Shown here piece after piece: positions 33,152 through 42,600 of a stretch of DNA of 64,000 nt. Location: contig CAYTOA010000013.1 of NCBI GenBank assembly GCA_964439265.1, positions 14,903 to 78,902 on the forward strand, written 5' to 3'. Every line of letters begins with the position of its first letter. Within the stretch, counting starts at the first letter, position 1. This DNA comes from JAGVPT01 sp964439265. Lineage in GTDB: Bacteria; Bacteroidota; Ignavibacteria; UBA10030; UBA8401. The notes below the pieces were generated by a model that made no database searches, had not been told where the DNA came from, and saw only the letters and a list, made by a program, of their open reading frames with translations. The translations under genes and the position numbers were made by a program.

Positions 33152-33583
33152 GTGGCAACATCGTCTAAAGAAAGAAGCGAACTTGTTGCGGCTGCGACGC
33201 GGGTGAAGCAGAACGCATATGCCATTTACTCGAATTTTCGGGTCGGGGCGGCACTGCTCACAGATGAGGGAGAGGTTTTCCAAGGATGCAATGTTGAGAA
33301 TTCATCGTACGGTCTCACAATTTGCGCCGAACGCAACGCTGTGTTTCAGGCCGTTGCACAAGGAAGAAATCGTTTCAAGGCCATTGCCATAGTATCGGAT
33401 GACGACGGATTTATAACTCCGTGCGGCGCGTGCCGGCAAGTGCTGGCGGAATTCGCTCCACGGCTGGAGATCATCCTCACCAACAAGGCTGGAAATAAGA
33501 AAGTGACCACGCTCGATAAACTTTTTCCGATTCCGCCCGACCTTAAGAAGCTTTCCCGTGTCAAAATAAAATCAAAAAAATGA
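33152..33583 (+). CDS. cdd: Cytidine deaminase
   Basis: 143 residues from a GTG with CCGGAG 6 bases upstream. The zinc motifs are CAERNAVFQ (Cys-Ala-Glu) and PCGACRQVLAEF, those of homotetrameric cytidine deaminases, with AYAIYSNFRVGAALLT and CNVENSSYGLTI for substrate binding. It deaminates cytidine and deoxycytidine to uridine forms in pyrimidine salvage. The next gene overlaps its stop by 4 bases. Confidence 0.93.
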   Translation: MATSSKERSELVAAATRVKQNAYAIYSNFRVGAALLTDEGEVFQGCNVENSSYGLTICAERNAVFQAVAQGRNRFKAIAIVSDDDGFITPCGACRQVLAEFAPRLEIILTNKAGNKKVTTLDKLFPIPPDLKKLSRVKIKSKK

Positions 33584-34146
33584 AAGTTCTCATCGCCAGC
33601 AAGCGCGCGCCGAAGGTGAACGGGGTGCAGCGCGCGTTCAAGAGACTCTCGCACTTCGATCTTTTCAAGACCATCGTCTTTGAGCCGATGACCGTTGAGA
33701 GCGGAGTGCCGGCTACGCCTCTCTCGATCGACGAACTTATGACCGGCGCCCGGCAGCGAGCCGAGACCGTTTATGCGAGCAACGGGGATAACAGCGCGGA
33801 CGATGTTCTTGCCGTGGGAGTCGAAGGAGGAGTCTGCGTTTTCCAACGCCACACTTTTCTGCAGAGTTGGGCCTGCGTCCACGATGGAAGAAGATTTTCT
33901 TTTGGAAGCTCGGGGAGTATAGAAATCCCGCAGGCACTCGCCGATGCTGTGGTGAAGGATGGCGCCGATCTGGGGCATGTCATCGACATATTTGCCGAAC
34001 AGAAAAATGTCCGGAGCAATCAGGGGACGTGGGGAATTCTTACCGGCGATCTCGTCACGCGCGAAGATTCTTTTGAGCTCGCCACGCTCAACGCCCTCGC
34101 CCCATTCTTCAATAAAAAAATGTACGACCGAAAGAGCCTCGGATAA
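33580..34146 (+). CDS. DUF84/YjjX-type non-canonical purine NTP phosphatase
   Basis: 188 residues. Landmarks: VLIASKRAPKVNGVQRAF, VGVEGGVCVFQ, and the terminal QGTWGILTGDLVTREDSFELA with the ALNALAPFFNKKMY tail. This matches inosine/xanthosine triphosphatase YjjX (DUF84), which removes ITP and XTP from the nucleotide pool. The overlap with cdd by ATGA pairs two nucleotide-clearing functions in one transcript. Confidence 0.85.
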   Translation: MKVLIASKRAPKVNGVQRAFKRLSHFDLFKTIVFEPMTVESGVPATPLSIDELMTGARQRAETVYASNGDNSADDVLAVGVEGGVCVFQRHTFLQSWACVHDGRRFSFGSSGSIEIPQALADAVVKDGADLGHVIDIFAEQKNVRSNQGTWGILTGDLVTREDSFELATLNALAPFFNKKMYDRKSLG

Positions 34147-34263
34147 CGGCCTATCTTGACCGAGGCACCTCCGTTGCAGCCGTTTTTGTTTCCAATCCTT
34201 CTTAATCTCTTATTAGGAATGCGAACTAAATGGAAGAAAACTCCACCGGTAGTACATTTTCAT

Positions 34264-34290
34264 GTGTTCCCAAACGGAGTTTGGGAACAC
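34264..34290. repeat. Perfect 12-bp-arm palindrome (GTTCCCAAAC type)
   Basis: Arms 34264-34275 and 34279-34290 with the loop GGA. It lies in the spacer between the DUF84 gene and moaD and resembles a repetitive extragenic palindrome; there is no T-run after it. Confidence 0.7.
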
Positions 34291-34374
34291 GATACGGAGG
34301 CAAGCTAAATCATGAACGTGTCTGATAGTTATGCAAGAATTTGAAATCTGCTGCACATTTTTCTATATTATAAT

Positions 34375-34638
34375 GTGCCTCCCCCAAAAATCTCAGTGAC
34401 AATACGGCTCTTTGCATCTGTCAAAGATATCGCAAGGATGTCTGAAACAAGCGTAGATCTCCCTGGCGCATCCGTTGCCGGCGATGTGCTTTCATTCTTG
34501 ATCTCTCAATACCCCGAAATGCAGCGTTTCCGTTCTTACATTAGGATCGCGGTAAACGAATCGTACGTTGACCCCGGCTTCGTGCTGCACGATGGTGATG
34601 AAATCGCAATCATTCCCCCGGTGAGCGGCGGACACTAA
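34375..34638 (+). CDS. moaD: Molybdopterin synthase sulfur-carrier subunit MoaD
   Basis: 87 residues starting with GTG. It has the ubiquitin-like fold pattern TIRLFASVKDIARMSETSVDL and ends DGDEIAIIPPVSGGH. MoaD normally ends in Gly-Gly, which is thiocarboxylated and donates sulfur to precursor Z; here one His follows the Gly pair. MoaE begins directly after the stop (TAAATG), confirming the pathway assignment. Confidence 0.9.
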   Translation: MPPPKISVTIRLFASVKDIARMSETSVDLPGASVAGDVLSFLISQYPEMQRFRSYIRIAVNESYVDPGFVLHDGDEIAIIPPVSGGH

Positions 34639-35061
34639 ATGATCGAAATCGTCAATAAAGATATTGATGCAGCAGAATTGCTCGCATCGGTCGTTGCGCC
34701 TGAGGCCGGAGGGATAAACCTGTTTCTCGGGACGACGCGGAATCATTCAAAAGGGAAAAAGGTTGTACGATTGGAGTACGAAGCGTATACTCCAATGGCG
34801 TTAACGCTCTTGCGGGAGATTGAAGGCGAGATCCGAGAAAAATGGAGTATCAATAAGATCTCGATTGTTCACCGGATCGGCGTTGTCCCGGTGATGGAAG
34901 CAAGCGTTGCCATTGCTGTTTCCGCTGCACATCGAAAAGAAGCATTTGAGGCGTGCAGGTATGCGATCGACGAACTCAAAAAAAGAGTTCCTATCTGGAA
35001 GAAAGAAATTTTTGAAGACGGGGAAGTTTGGGTCGAAAATGCTGAATCGAAAAGTACATGA
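34639..35061 (+). CDS. moaE: Molybdopterin synthase catalytic subunit MoaE
   Basis: 140 residues. The family motifs are GGINLFLGTTRNHSKGKKV, LEYEAYTPMAL, VHRIGVVPVMEASVAIAVSA and RKEAFEACRYAIDELKKRVPIWKKE. The enzyme joins with MoaD to convert precursor Z (cPMP) to molybdopterin. It abuts moaD and overlaps the following radical SAM gene by 23 bases. Confidence 0.95.
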   Translation: MIEIVNKDIDAAELLASVVAPEAGGINLFLGTTRNHSKGKKVVRLEYEAYTPMALTLLREIEGEIREKWSINKISIVHRIGVVPVMEASVAIAVSAAHRKEAFEACRYAIDELKKRVPIWKKEIFEDGEVWVENAESKST

Positions 35062-36127
35062 GCGCAGCAGTCTGAACGGCAGAGGGTCGCTATCGAACCC
35101 GCAGATCAGGTTCGAGACACTGACGCGCGAAGAGTTCGATGATGACTGGGAAGGCGGAGAAGTTGATCGGAAAATTCCCACGCAATATTTCCTCGACGCA
35201 TCGAAATCTATCCTGTCGAAGAACGACAGCCCCGACCTCGGCTTCACCTTCGGCCTTAATCCTTACCGTGGTTGTGAACATGGATGCGTCTATTGTTATG
35301 CAAGGCCGACACACGAGTTTTTAGGATTTTCTTCCGGATTGGATTTTGAGACAAAGATCATGGTGAAGAAGGGCGCCGCTGCACTTCTCGAACATGAATT
35401 CCGAAAGAAGTCGTGGACGCCCGATATCGTTATGCTTTCGGGAAACGTCGACTGCTACCAGCCTGTCGAACGAAAACTGAACATTACACGCCAATGCCTT
35501 GAGGTTTTCTTACGCTACCGCAATCCTGTCGCGATGATCACAAAAAATGCTCTTGTTCTCCGCGACCTTGACCTCCTTTCTCAATTGGCGTCGCTGAATC
35601 TTGTTACCGTTTGTCTATCGGTGACGACGCTCGATCCCAATCTGGCGCGGCGGATGGAGCCGAGAACATCGACGCCTGTGCAAAGATTGCACGCCATCGA
35701 GGAATTGGCGAAGGCGCGGATACCGGTGACTGTAAATGCGGCGCCGGTGATCCCCGGATTAAATGACGAAGAACTTCCGTCCATTCTTCGCGAAGCAGCG
35801 TTGCGGGGAGCGACGTCCGCACGCTATACGATGCTTCGGCTGCCGTATTCTGTGAAGGAGCTCTTTGTTGATTGGCTGAAGAGGGAGTATCCCGCAAAGG
35901 TGGAAAAAGTATTGAACAGGGTCATGGATGTCAGAGACGGAAAAATGAATGATTCCGCTTTTTCGACGCGAATGAAAGGAACAGGAGAAATTGCGCATGC
36001 TATCGAACAACTGTTTCGGGCATCGTGTAAAAAATGTGGTTTGAATTCCACATACACACCGTTGAGTACCGACAAATTTGTCAGACCTTCTGCCGACCCG
36101 ACGCAGAACGAACTCAAATTCTCGTAA
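35039..36127 (+). CDS. PA0069/SplB-like radical SAM protein
   Basis: 362 residues from the ATG at 35039. The radical SAM cluster motif CEHGCVYCYARPTHEF (CxxxCxxC) is followed by PDIVMLSGNVDCYQPVERKL and TKNALVLRDLDLL, the pattern of the COG1533 family that includes spore photoproduct lyase-like proteins (PA0069 subgroup). The reaction is unknown. It lies between moaE and moaA, with which it is probably cotranscribed. Near the C-terminus CKKCGL gives a further Cys pair. Confidence 0.85.
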   Translation: MLNRKVHERSSLNGRGSLSNPQIRFETLTREEFDDDWEGGEVDRKIPTQYFLDASKSILSKNDSPDLGFTFGLNPYRGCEHGCVYCYARPTHEFLGFSSGLDFETKIMVKKGAAALLEHEFRKKSWTPDIVMLSGNVDCYQPVERKLNITRQCLEVFLRYRNPVAMITKNALVLRDLDLLSQLASLNLVTVCLSVTTLDPNLARRMEPRTSTPVQRLHAIEELAKARIPVTVNAAPVIPGLNDEELPSILREAALRGATSARYTMLRLPYSVKELFVDWLKREYPAKVEKVLNRVMDVRDGKMNDSAFSTRMKGTGEIAHAIEQLFRASCKKCGLNSTYTPLSTDKFVRPSADPTQNELKFS

Positions 36128-36132
36128 CACCG

Positions 36133-37131
36133 ATGACAACCTCGCAGATACTAAAAGATTCTTTCGGGCGCACGATCAACAATATGCGCATTTCCGTCAC
36201 GGACCGATGCAACTTCCGGTGCCGCTATTGTATGCCGGAAGAAGGCATGGTCTGGATGAAAAAGGGGGAGTTGTTGTCTTTTGAGGAGATCGCCCGGGTC
36301 GTGAACATTGTTGCGCAGCTCGGCGTTAACAAGATCCGGTTGACCGGCGGCGAACCTCTGATGCGCAAAGAACTCCACGTTCTCGTCGAACAAATCTCCC
36401 GTATCGACGGTATTCATGACATCGCCATGACAACCAACGGATATTTTCTTAAAGAACAGGCGGCGGTATTGCGCGAAGCGGGATTGAAACGGATCACGGT
36501 AAGCTTGGATTCACTCGACGTTCAGACGTTCGCCGAAGTTACTCGCCGTGATTACTTCCGCAAAGTATGGGAGGGGCTTGAGGTGTTACAGGATCTTCAA
36601 TTTTCTCCTGTCAAAATCAATGTTGTGCTCATGCGCGGGACAAATGACGACGAGGTTGAAAAATTTGCCGAGCTTGCGCGGACAAAACCTTTCATCGTTC
36701 GGTTCATTGAATACATGCCTATCGGTGCAGGTGATTCCTGGGATTATTCGAAAGTTATTCCAACGAAGGAAATTATCGAAAGGATTGAAAAACAATTCCC
36801 AAAACTTGTCCCAGTTGAATATCACGGTTCGCAGCCTGCAGATCGTTTCAGGTTCGAGGACGGCGTTGGCGAGCTGGGGTTCATCAGTTCGGTCAGCGAA
36901 CCCTTTTGCTCGCACTGCAACCGCATCCGCATCACCTCCGAAGGAAAATTCCGCACATGCCTTTTTTCATTACATGAGACCGACCTGAGATCGATGCTCC
37001 GCGGCAATATGACGGATGAGACGATTTCGGATGCGATCGTTGCGGCCGTATGGAAGAAGGAAGAAGGGCACCTCATCAACCAGCCTGGATTTGTCAAACC
37101 GGAACGGACGATGAGTCAGATAGGGGGGTGA
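36133..37131 (+). CDS. moaA: GTP 3',8-cyclase MoaA
   Basis: 332 residues from the ATG at 36133, 5 bases after the preceding stop. It has both iron-sulfur motifs: CNFRCRYCMPEEG (N-terminal CxxxCxxC) and CSHCNRIRITSEGKFRTC (C-terminal), RLTGGEPLMRKEL for SAM binding, and ends in Gly-Gly (SQIGG), which is functional in MoaA. It converts GTP to 3',8-cyclo-GTP at the start of molybdopterin synthesis; moaC is not in this cluster. Confidence 0.96.
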   Translation: MTTSQILKDSFGRTINNMRISVTDRCNFRCRYCMPEEGMVWMKKGELLSFEEIARVVNIVAQLGVNKIRLTGGEPLMRKELHVLVEQISRIDGIHDIAMTTNGYFLKEQAAVLREAGLKRITVSLDSLDVQTFAEVTRRDYFRKVWEGLEVLQDLQFSPVKINVVLMRGTNDDEVEKFAELARTKPFIVRFIEYMPIGAGDSWDYSKVIPTKEIIERIEKQFPKLVPVEYHGSQPADRFRFEDGVGELGFISSVSEPFCSHCNRIRITSEGKFRTCLFSLHETDLRSMLRGNMTDETISDAIVAAVWKKEEGHLINQPGFVKPERTMSQIGG

Positions 37132-37343
37132 GAAATTGCCTGATCTCCGATGTGCCTCGATATTGGGTCGATTCCAACAATGATCCTGTTCATCGGGCCT
37201 TACAGGTCTTCCTCTATTAAGTGAACATTTCCTTGCGCTTCGCATTAACTTCAAAACTTCTTTATTCTGTTGCTTTTCTCGGATTACTCCACTAAACTTG
37301 ATTCAACTCCGAGTTTTAGCACCCCTTCTAAAATCAAAGAGTC

Positions 37344-39632
37344 ATGCGGCGGGCATTCTCTTACTTCCTCATCTTCGTCCTTTTCATTTCGGCCTCATTT
37401 ATTGTTCTCACCGTTGTTCTGCCGCTTCCGCAATCCAAACCGTACTCGTTGATCGTGCTCGACCGCAATGGAGAGTTCCTCCATGCATTCCTCGCTCCTG
37501 ATGGAATATGGCGGTTCAAGACTTCACCAGCTGAAATTCCTTCCCGCTTGAAGGAGATCTTGCTGCACAAAGAAGACCGGTTTTTTTATTACCATCCGGG
37601 TATTAATCCAATCGCAGTTGTACGCGCCGTGTTTCAAAATCTTGCGAGAGGGAAAAAAGTTTCGGGAGCTTCCACCATTACAATGCAGGTGGCGAGGATG
37701 CTGGAGTCGCGCGACCGGACGTATCTCAATAAGTGTATCGAGATGTTCCACGCCGTCCAGCTCGAAATGCGCTATTCAAAAGATCAGATTCTCGAGATGT
37801 ACCTTTCTATGGTCCCGCTCGGCGGAAATATTGAAGGGCTGCAATCCGCCGCGTACCTGTATTATCAAACTCCGCTGGAACGATTGAACCTGGCAGAGCT
37901 TGTTGACTTGATTCTTTTGCCGAACGATCCGAACGGTCTTCGCCCGGATAAGAATTCTGAGAAGCTTTATCTGGAAAGAAAACGCGTCGCTCTTGAATGG
38001 CTGTCCGAAGGTTTTCTGACAAAACAGGATTCCATCGTTCTGTGGCAGACGCCGGCATCGGTCAATCGTTCCCAGCTTCCGCGCTTCGCTCATCATTTTG
38101 TGCTGCGAGTGAAGGAATTGTATCCCGGCGAGAATATGGTGGTGAGTTCTCTCGACCTAAAAACGCAGACTGTTGTCGAAAAGATTCTCGCTCGTCACGT
38201 GCGGACCTGGGCGGCGCATAATGTTTTCAACGGGGCGGCGGTGGTCATCGACAATGCGACCCATGGAATAACAGCGTACGTCGGCTCTGAAGATTTTGAC
38301 GACTCGGCGCACTACGGCCAGGTCGATGCAGTGCAGGCTCTTCGGTCTCCCGGTTCCACCCTGAAGCCCTTTCTCTATGCTCTTGGCATCGACAACGGAA
38401 CGCTCACCTCGAAAACACGACTGCTTGATGTTCCGTACGACGCGGATGGATACAGCGCCGAGAATTACGACGGTACGTACGCAGGCTGGGTGTACGCGGA
38501 CGACGCGCTGAGACACTCACTCAATGCGCCGATGGTCCGTTTGCTCGAAGGGGTTGGCGCAAAAACTTTCACCGATCATCTCATTGCATCGGGCTTCAAA
38601 TCCCTCGCACAGCAAAAAGAAAAATTGGGGTTGAGCATTATCCTCGGCGGCTGCGGGGTGACGCTCGAGGAGTTGACGTCGGCCTACGGCGCATTCGCGC
38701 ATGCAGGGATGTTTGTACGGCCGTCATATACAAAGGGAGATTCGGGAAATTCGTCGAAAGTGTTTTCGGAAGCGGCGGCGTACATCGTCACCGATATTCT
38801 GTCCAAATATGATCAATCGGAATCCGCGCTCAGTTTCTCTTCGATTGCTTCATTACCGGAAGTGGCCTACAAGACCGGGACGAGCTATGGACGCCGTGAC
38901 GCGTGGTGCATCGGCTATTCATCGGAATTCACGGTGGGGGTATGGCTTGGCAACGCGGACAATACCGGTGCGCCGGACCTCGTGTCCACGAAGGCGACCG
39001 TTCCGCTGTTCGCTGATATCTTCGATGCCATCTCCGCGCATTCATCAAAAATCATACTTCCGATGCCCTCCGACGTTGCCGAGCGGAAGGTGTGCGCTCA
39101 TAGCGGCAAACTTCCATCATCCTTTTGCACTTCGTTGACAACGGACCTCTACTCACGGTCGCAAACGCTTCAAAGCTATTGCGATGTAGACAAGGAGTTT
39201 TATGTCTCGCTCGATGGAAAAGTTCATTATTGCACGAGTTGCCTCGGCAGTCATCCGTACAAGCTGAAAGTCTTCGAAGATTTTCCTCCGGAGTACGTCA
39301 ATTTCCTGAATAGCACCGGTCATCCGTACACTCCGCTCCCGCCGCATAATCCGTCGTGCGAACGCGTGTTTGCCGGAAAAGGACCGCGCATCATCAGCCC
39401 CACGAAAGATATGACCTATTTGCTGGTGTCCAAAAAACAGACGATCGCGCTGTATGCAAGCTCGGGAGTCAACGTGAAGGTGCACCATTGGTACGTCGAC
39501 AACAAATTTATTGCGAGAAGAAAGCAGAACGAGAAAATATTCTTTGGAATGGGCGACGGTCAGCATACGATCACGTGTGTTGACGACAAAGGAAGATCCT
39601 CATCGATAAACATCAAAGTGCGACATCTCTAA
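37344..39632 (+). CDS. pbpC: Penicillin-binding protein 1C
   Basis: 762 residues. An N-terminal membrane segment precedes a GT51 domain (KEDRFFYYHPGINPIAVVRA, GASTITMQVARMLE), a transpeptidase domain (SPGSTLKPFLYAL with SxxK, RHSLNAPMV, KTGTSYGRRDAW) and a C-terminal BiPBP_C domain (KDMTYLLVSKKQTIALYASS). The C-terminal domain identifies PbpC. In Enterobacteria pbpC lies beside an alpha-2-macroglobulin gene, as here, where it may repair peptidoglycan after proteolytic attack. The spacing to the next gene is 41 bases. Confidence 0.95.
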   Translation: MRRAFSYFLIFVLFISASFIVLTVVLPLPQSKPYSLIVLDRNGEFLHAFLAPDGIWRFKTSPAEIPSRLKEILLHKEDRFFYYHPGINPIAVVRAVFQNLARGKKVSGASTITMQVARMLESRDRTYLNKCIEMFHAVQLEMRYSKDQILEMYLSMVPLGGNIEGLQSAAYLYYQTPLERLNLAELVDLILLPNDPNGLRPDKNSEKLYLERKRVALEWLSEGFLTKQDSIVLWQTPASVNRSQLPRFAHHFVLRVKELYPGENMVVSSLDLKTQTVVEKILARHVRTWAAHNVFNGAAVVIDNATHGITAYVGSEDFDDSAHYGQVDAVQALRSPGSTLKPFLYALGIDNGTLTSKTRLLDVPYDADGYSAENYDGTYAGWVYADDALRHSLNAPMVRLLEGVGAKTFTDHLIASGFKSLAQQKEKLGLSIILGGCGVTLEELTSAYGAFAHAGMFVRPSYTKGDSGNSSKVFSEAAAYIVTDILSKYDQSESALSFSSIASLPEVAYKTGTSYGRRDAWCIGYSSEFTVGVWLGNADNTGAPDLVSTKATVPLFADIFDAISAHSSKIILPMPSDVAERKVCAHSGKLPSSFCTSLTTDLYSRSQTLQSYCDVDKEFYVSLDGKVHYCTSCLGSHPYKLKVFEDFPPEYVNFLNSTGHPYTPLPPHNPSCERVFAGKGPRIISPTKDMTYLLVSKKQTIALYASSGVNVKVHHWYVDNKFIARRKQNEKIFFGMGDGQHTITCVDDKGRSSSINIKVRHL

Positions 39633-39673
39633 ATTATTTATCATTCACACCTCGATAATCAAGGGAGACTTCA

Positions 39674-42600
39674 ATGCAAACACACTTTTCGAAATGGTCA
39701 GTTCTTTTTTTCCTCTTCTTCTTGCCGTCATGCTCGATGTTCGATTCGAATGGCTTGCGGATAACGTCGGAATTGCCCCATGGGGTCGTTCCGGCGTCCG
39801 GCGTTCTGCAGTTCGAATTCTCGCGGGGTGTTGTACCTCCGGAATCGACAAACGTTTGGGTTGAAACACCGTTCATTGAATTTACACCCCACGTCGAAGG
39901 GAAATTTGTCTGGCAGGATTCGTCGAAGCTCGTGTTCAGCCCCGACGTTCCGTTTGCCGGCGACACAAAATTCAAAGGCAGATTCAATACTGATCTGTTG
40001 AAACAATTATCGCACTCGCGATCTTTCAGAGGTGACGAAGAATTTTCCTTTGCGACGGAACCATTCACAATGAGGGGAGCCGAGTTCTTCTACGACAGAA
40101 TAGACAACAAGCGGACGGTCGGTGTGAAAGCCAACCTGGAGTTTTCATACGCCGTGAAACCCGACGACGTCGCAAAATACCTCAAGATGGAAATTGACGG
40201 CGCGCCGCATCCCGAATTCAAAGTGATGTCGACGACCCAGGCGAAGACGATCCCCGTCGAGATCGGTTCGATGACGCAGCTCGAGAAGGCCCGAAGCATC
40301 AGTGTTTCCTTTGTCGATGGATTGGTTTCTCCCGAAACAAATACACATATCGCCATGGAGAAGCCGTTCGTGTATTCCTTGCCCGGCCTTGAAGAGCTTA
40401 AAGTTTACGGCCACGAAGCCGGGTTCGACGGCAAGGAGGGTACCATAAAGATCTCAACCTCGCAGGAGGTTGATATGTCATCCGTGAAGTCGTTTATTTC
40501 ACTTTCGCCGGAGCGGTCATACGTGGTGGAAGCGACGGATCGATTCGGGTTTTTGATCCGGGGGAATTTTGAAACGGCCACATCATTCCACCTCATGATC
40601 CGCAGGGGTCTGCAAAGCGTCCTCGGCGCAAAAACGCAGAATGACTACGAGGCCGACGTGGTCATCGGAGACATCAAGCCGTCGTTCTCGTTCGTCTCAG
40701 ACGGGGCATACATGCTCTTGAGCGGCGCAAAAACAATTGCGGTGAAAACAGTTAATCTATCAAAACTTCACGTGCAGGTGAGCCAGGTCTTTCAAAACAA
40801 TATTGTTTTCTTTATAGACCACGGCCGGTCGTACGACTATGAGTACTACGATGATGACGAGGAGGGGTATCATCCTTCGCATAAATACCGTTTCTCGGTT
40901 GGCAATTTCGGCCGTTTGCTTGAAGGGAAAACGATCGACATTCAAAATTCGCGAAATCAGGAGGTGACGACGGGAATTGACCTGGCATCGTATCTTCGGA
41001 ACGATTACAAGGGCTTTTTGCTCGTGGAAGTCTCGGATCCAGCACAAACATGGCGGTCGACAGCAAAACTGATCTCCATTTCGGATATAGGCCTTATCGT
41101 CAAACAAAGCAAACAAGAGTTAGCCGTGTTTGCCACTAGCCTCGATGATAATGAGCCGCTTGGCGGCGTGAAGATCGACCTCATCTCGACGAGCAACCAG
41201 GTCATGTCGTCGCAGAATACGAATTCCGACGGCGCTGTCGTCTTCAAAGATTTCGGCACGCTCCAGAACGACGATTTTCATCTGAAGCTCGTTACGGCGA
41301 CAAAGGGAGACGATTTTAATTTCCTCAACCTCGCGGATTACCGTGTCGAAACGTCGCGTTTCGATGTCGGAGGGAAATTCGACAGCGAGGGACAATATGA
41401 CGCTTTCGTCTACGGCGACCGCACATTGTACCGTCCCGGCGAAAAGGTGATCCTCACTGGAATTGTCCGTGATCTCCACAACGGTCTGCCCGGAAATTTT
41501 CCGATAAAGGTAAAAATGTTCAGCCCGCTGGGGACAGTGGTATCGGAATTTATGCGGACCATCAACGAGGAAGGGTCCTTTGAAATATCTTATCAAACAG
41601 ACCAAAGCGCGCCGACGGGAGAATACCGTTTTGACGTCTCGACGGGAAACGACCTCTTCCTGACCTCATATTCCGTGAGCATTGAAGATTTTGTTCCAGA
41701 CAGAATTCGCGTGTCAATGACTGCGGATCGAACAAAGGCATCTCCGGCGGACACGATCAATTATGCGTTCCAGGCGCTTAACTTCTTCGGACCTCCTGCG
41801 TCGGGGAGGAATTACGAGTTTGAGGGGACATTCGTTCCGGCGCCGTACGTTTCAAAGCAGTTTCCGGAATTTCGATTTGCGAACGACGGGGCCGCGAATT
41901 TTTCCGCGCAGCCGGTTGTGAGCGAGGGGAAGACCGACGACGAAGGGAAGGCCGAGGAAACTTTTGCAGTTCCGAAGGAAGCCACTTCCAGCGGCGTCCT
42001 CATCGCTCGGGGACGGGTCGGCGTGTTCGACGAATCCGGCCGCCCGGTATACCAGCTCGCGACAACAGTCGTGCACCCGAAAGACTATTACATCGGAATC
42101 TGGAAGAAGATGGATTATTACGTCTCGCCGGGAAATCCGCAGACGATAAAACTGGTTGCCGTGAACACCGACGATCAGGCGATTAAAGGGTTTCCGGCGC
42201 AGTTCCAACTCTTCCGGAAAGAATGGCACACGGTATTGCGGATGTACGAAAAGACAAACTCTCTGCGTTATGTCTCGGAAATGCGTGAAATACCGGTAGA
42301 GGCCCGGGACGTCACTCTTGATGACTCGCCGACACCGGTCACATTCACAGTTCCTGCGATCTCCGGCGATTATGTCGTGCGCGTATCGAAGAAGAACGAT
42401 GACGCCTTTAATCAGTTTGATTTCTATTCATACAGCTGGGCGACAACCGACATCACGTCGTTTCAAATTGACCCCGAGGCGAAAGTTGATATCTCGTTCA
42501 ACAAACAGTCGTTTGAGCCGGGGGAGAAAGCGAACATACTATTTAAAACCCCGTTTGACGGGACGATGCTCGTTACACTCGAACGGAATAAGGTTATCAG

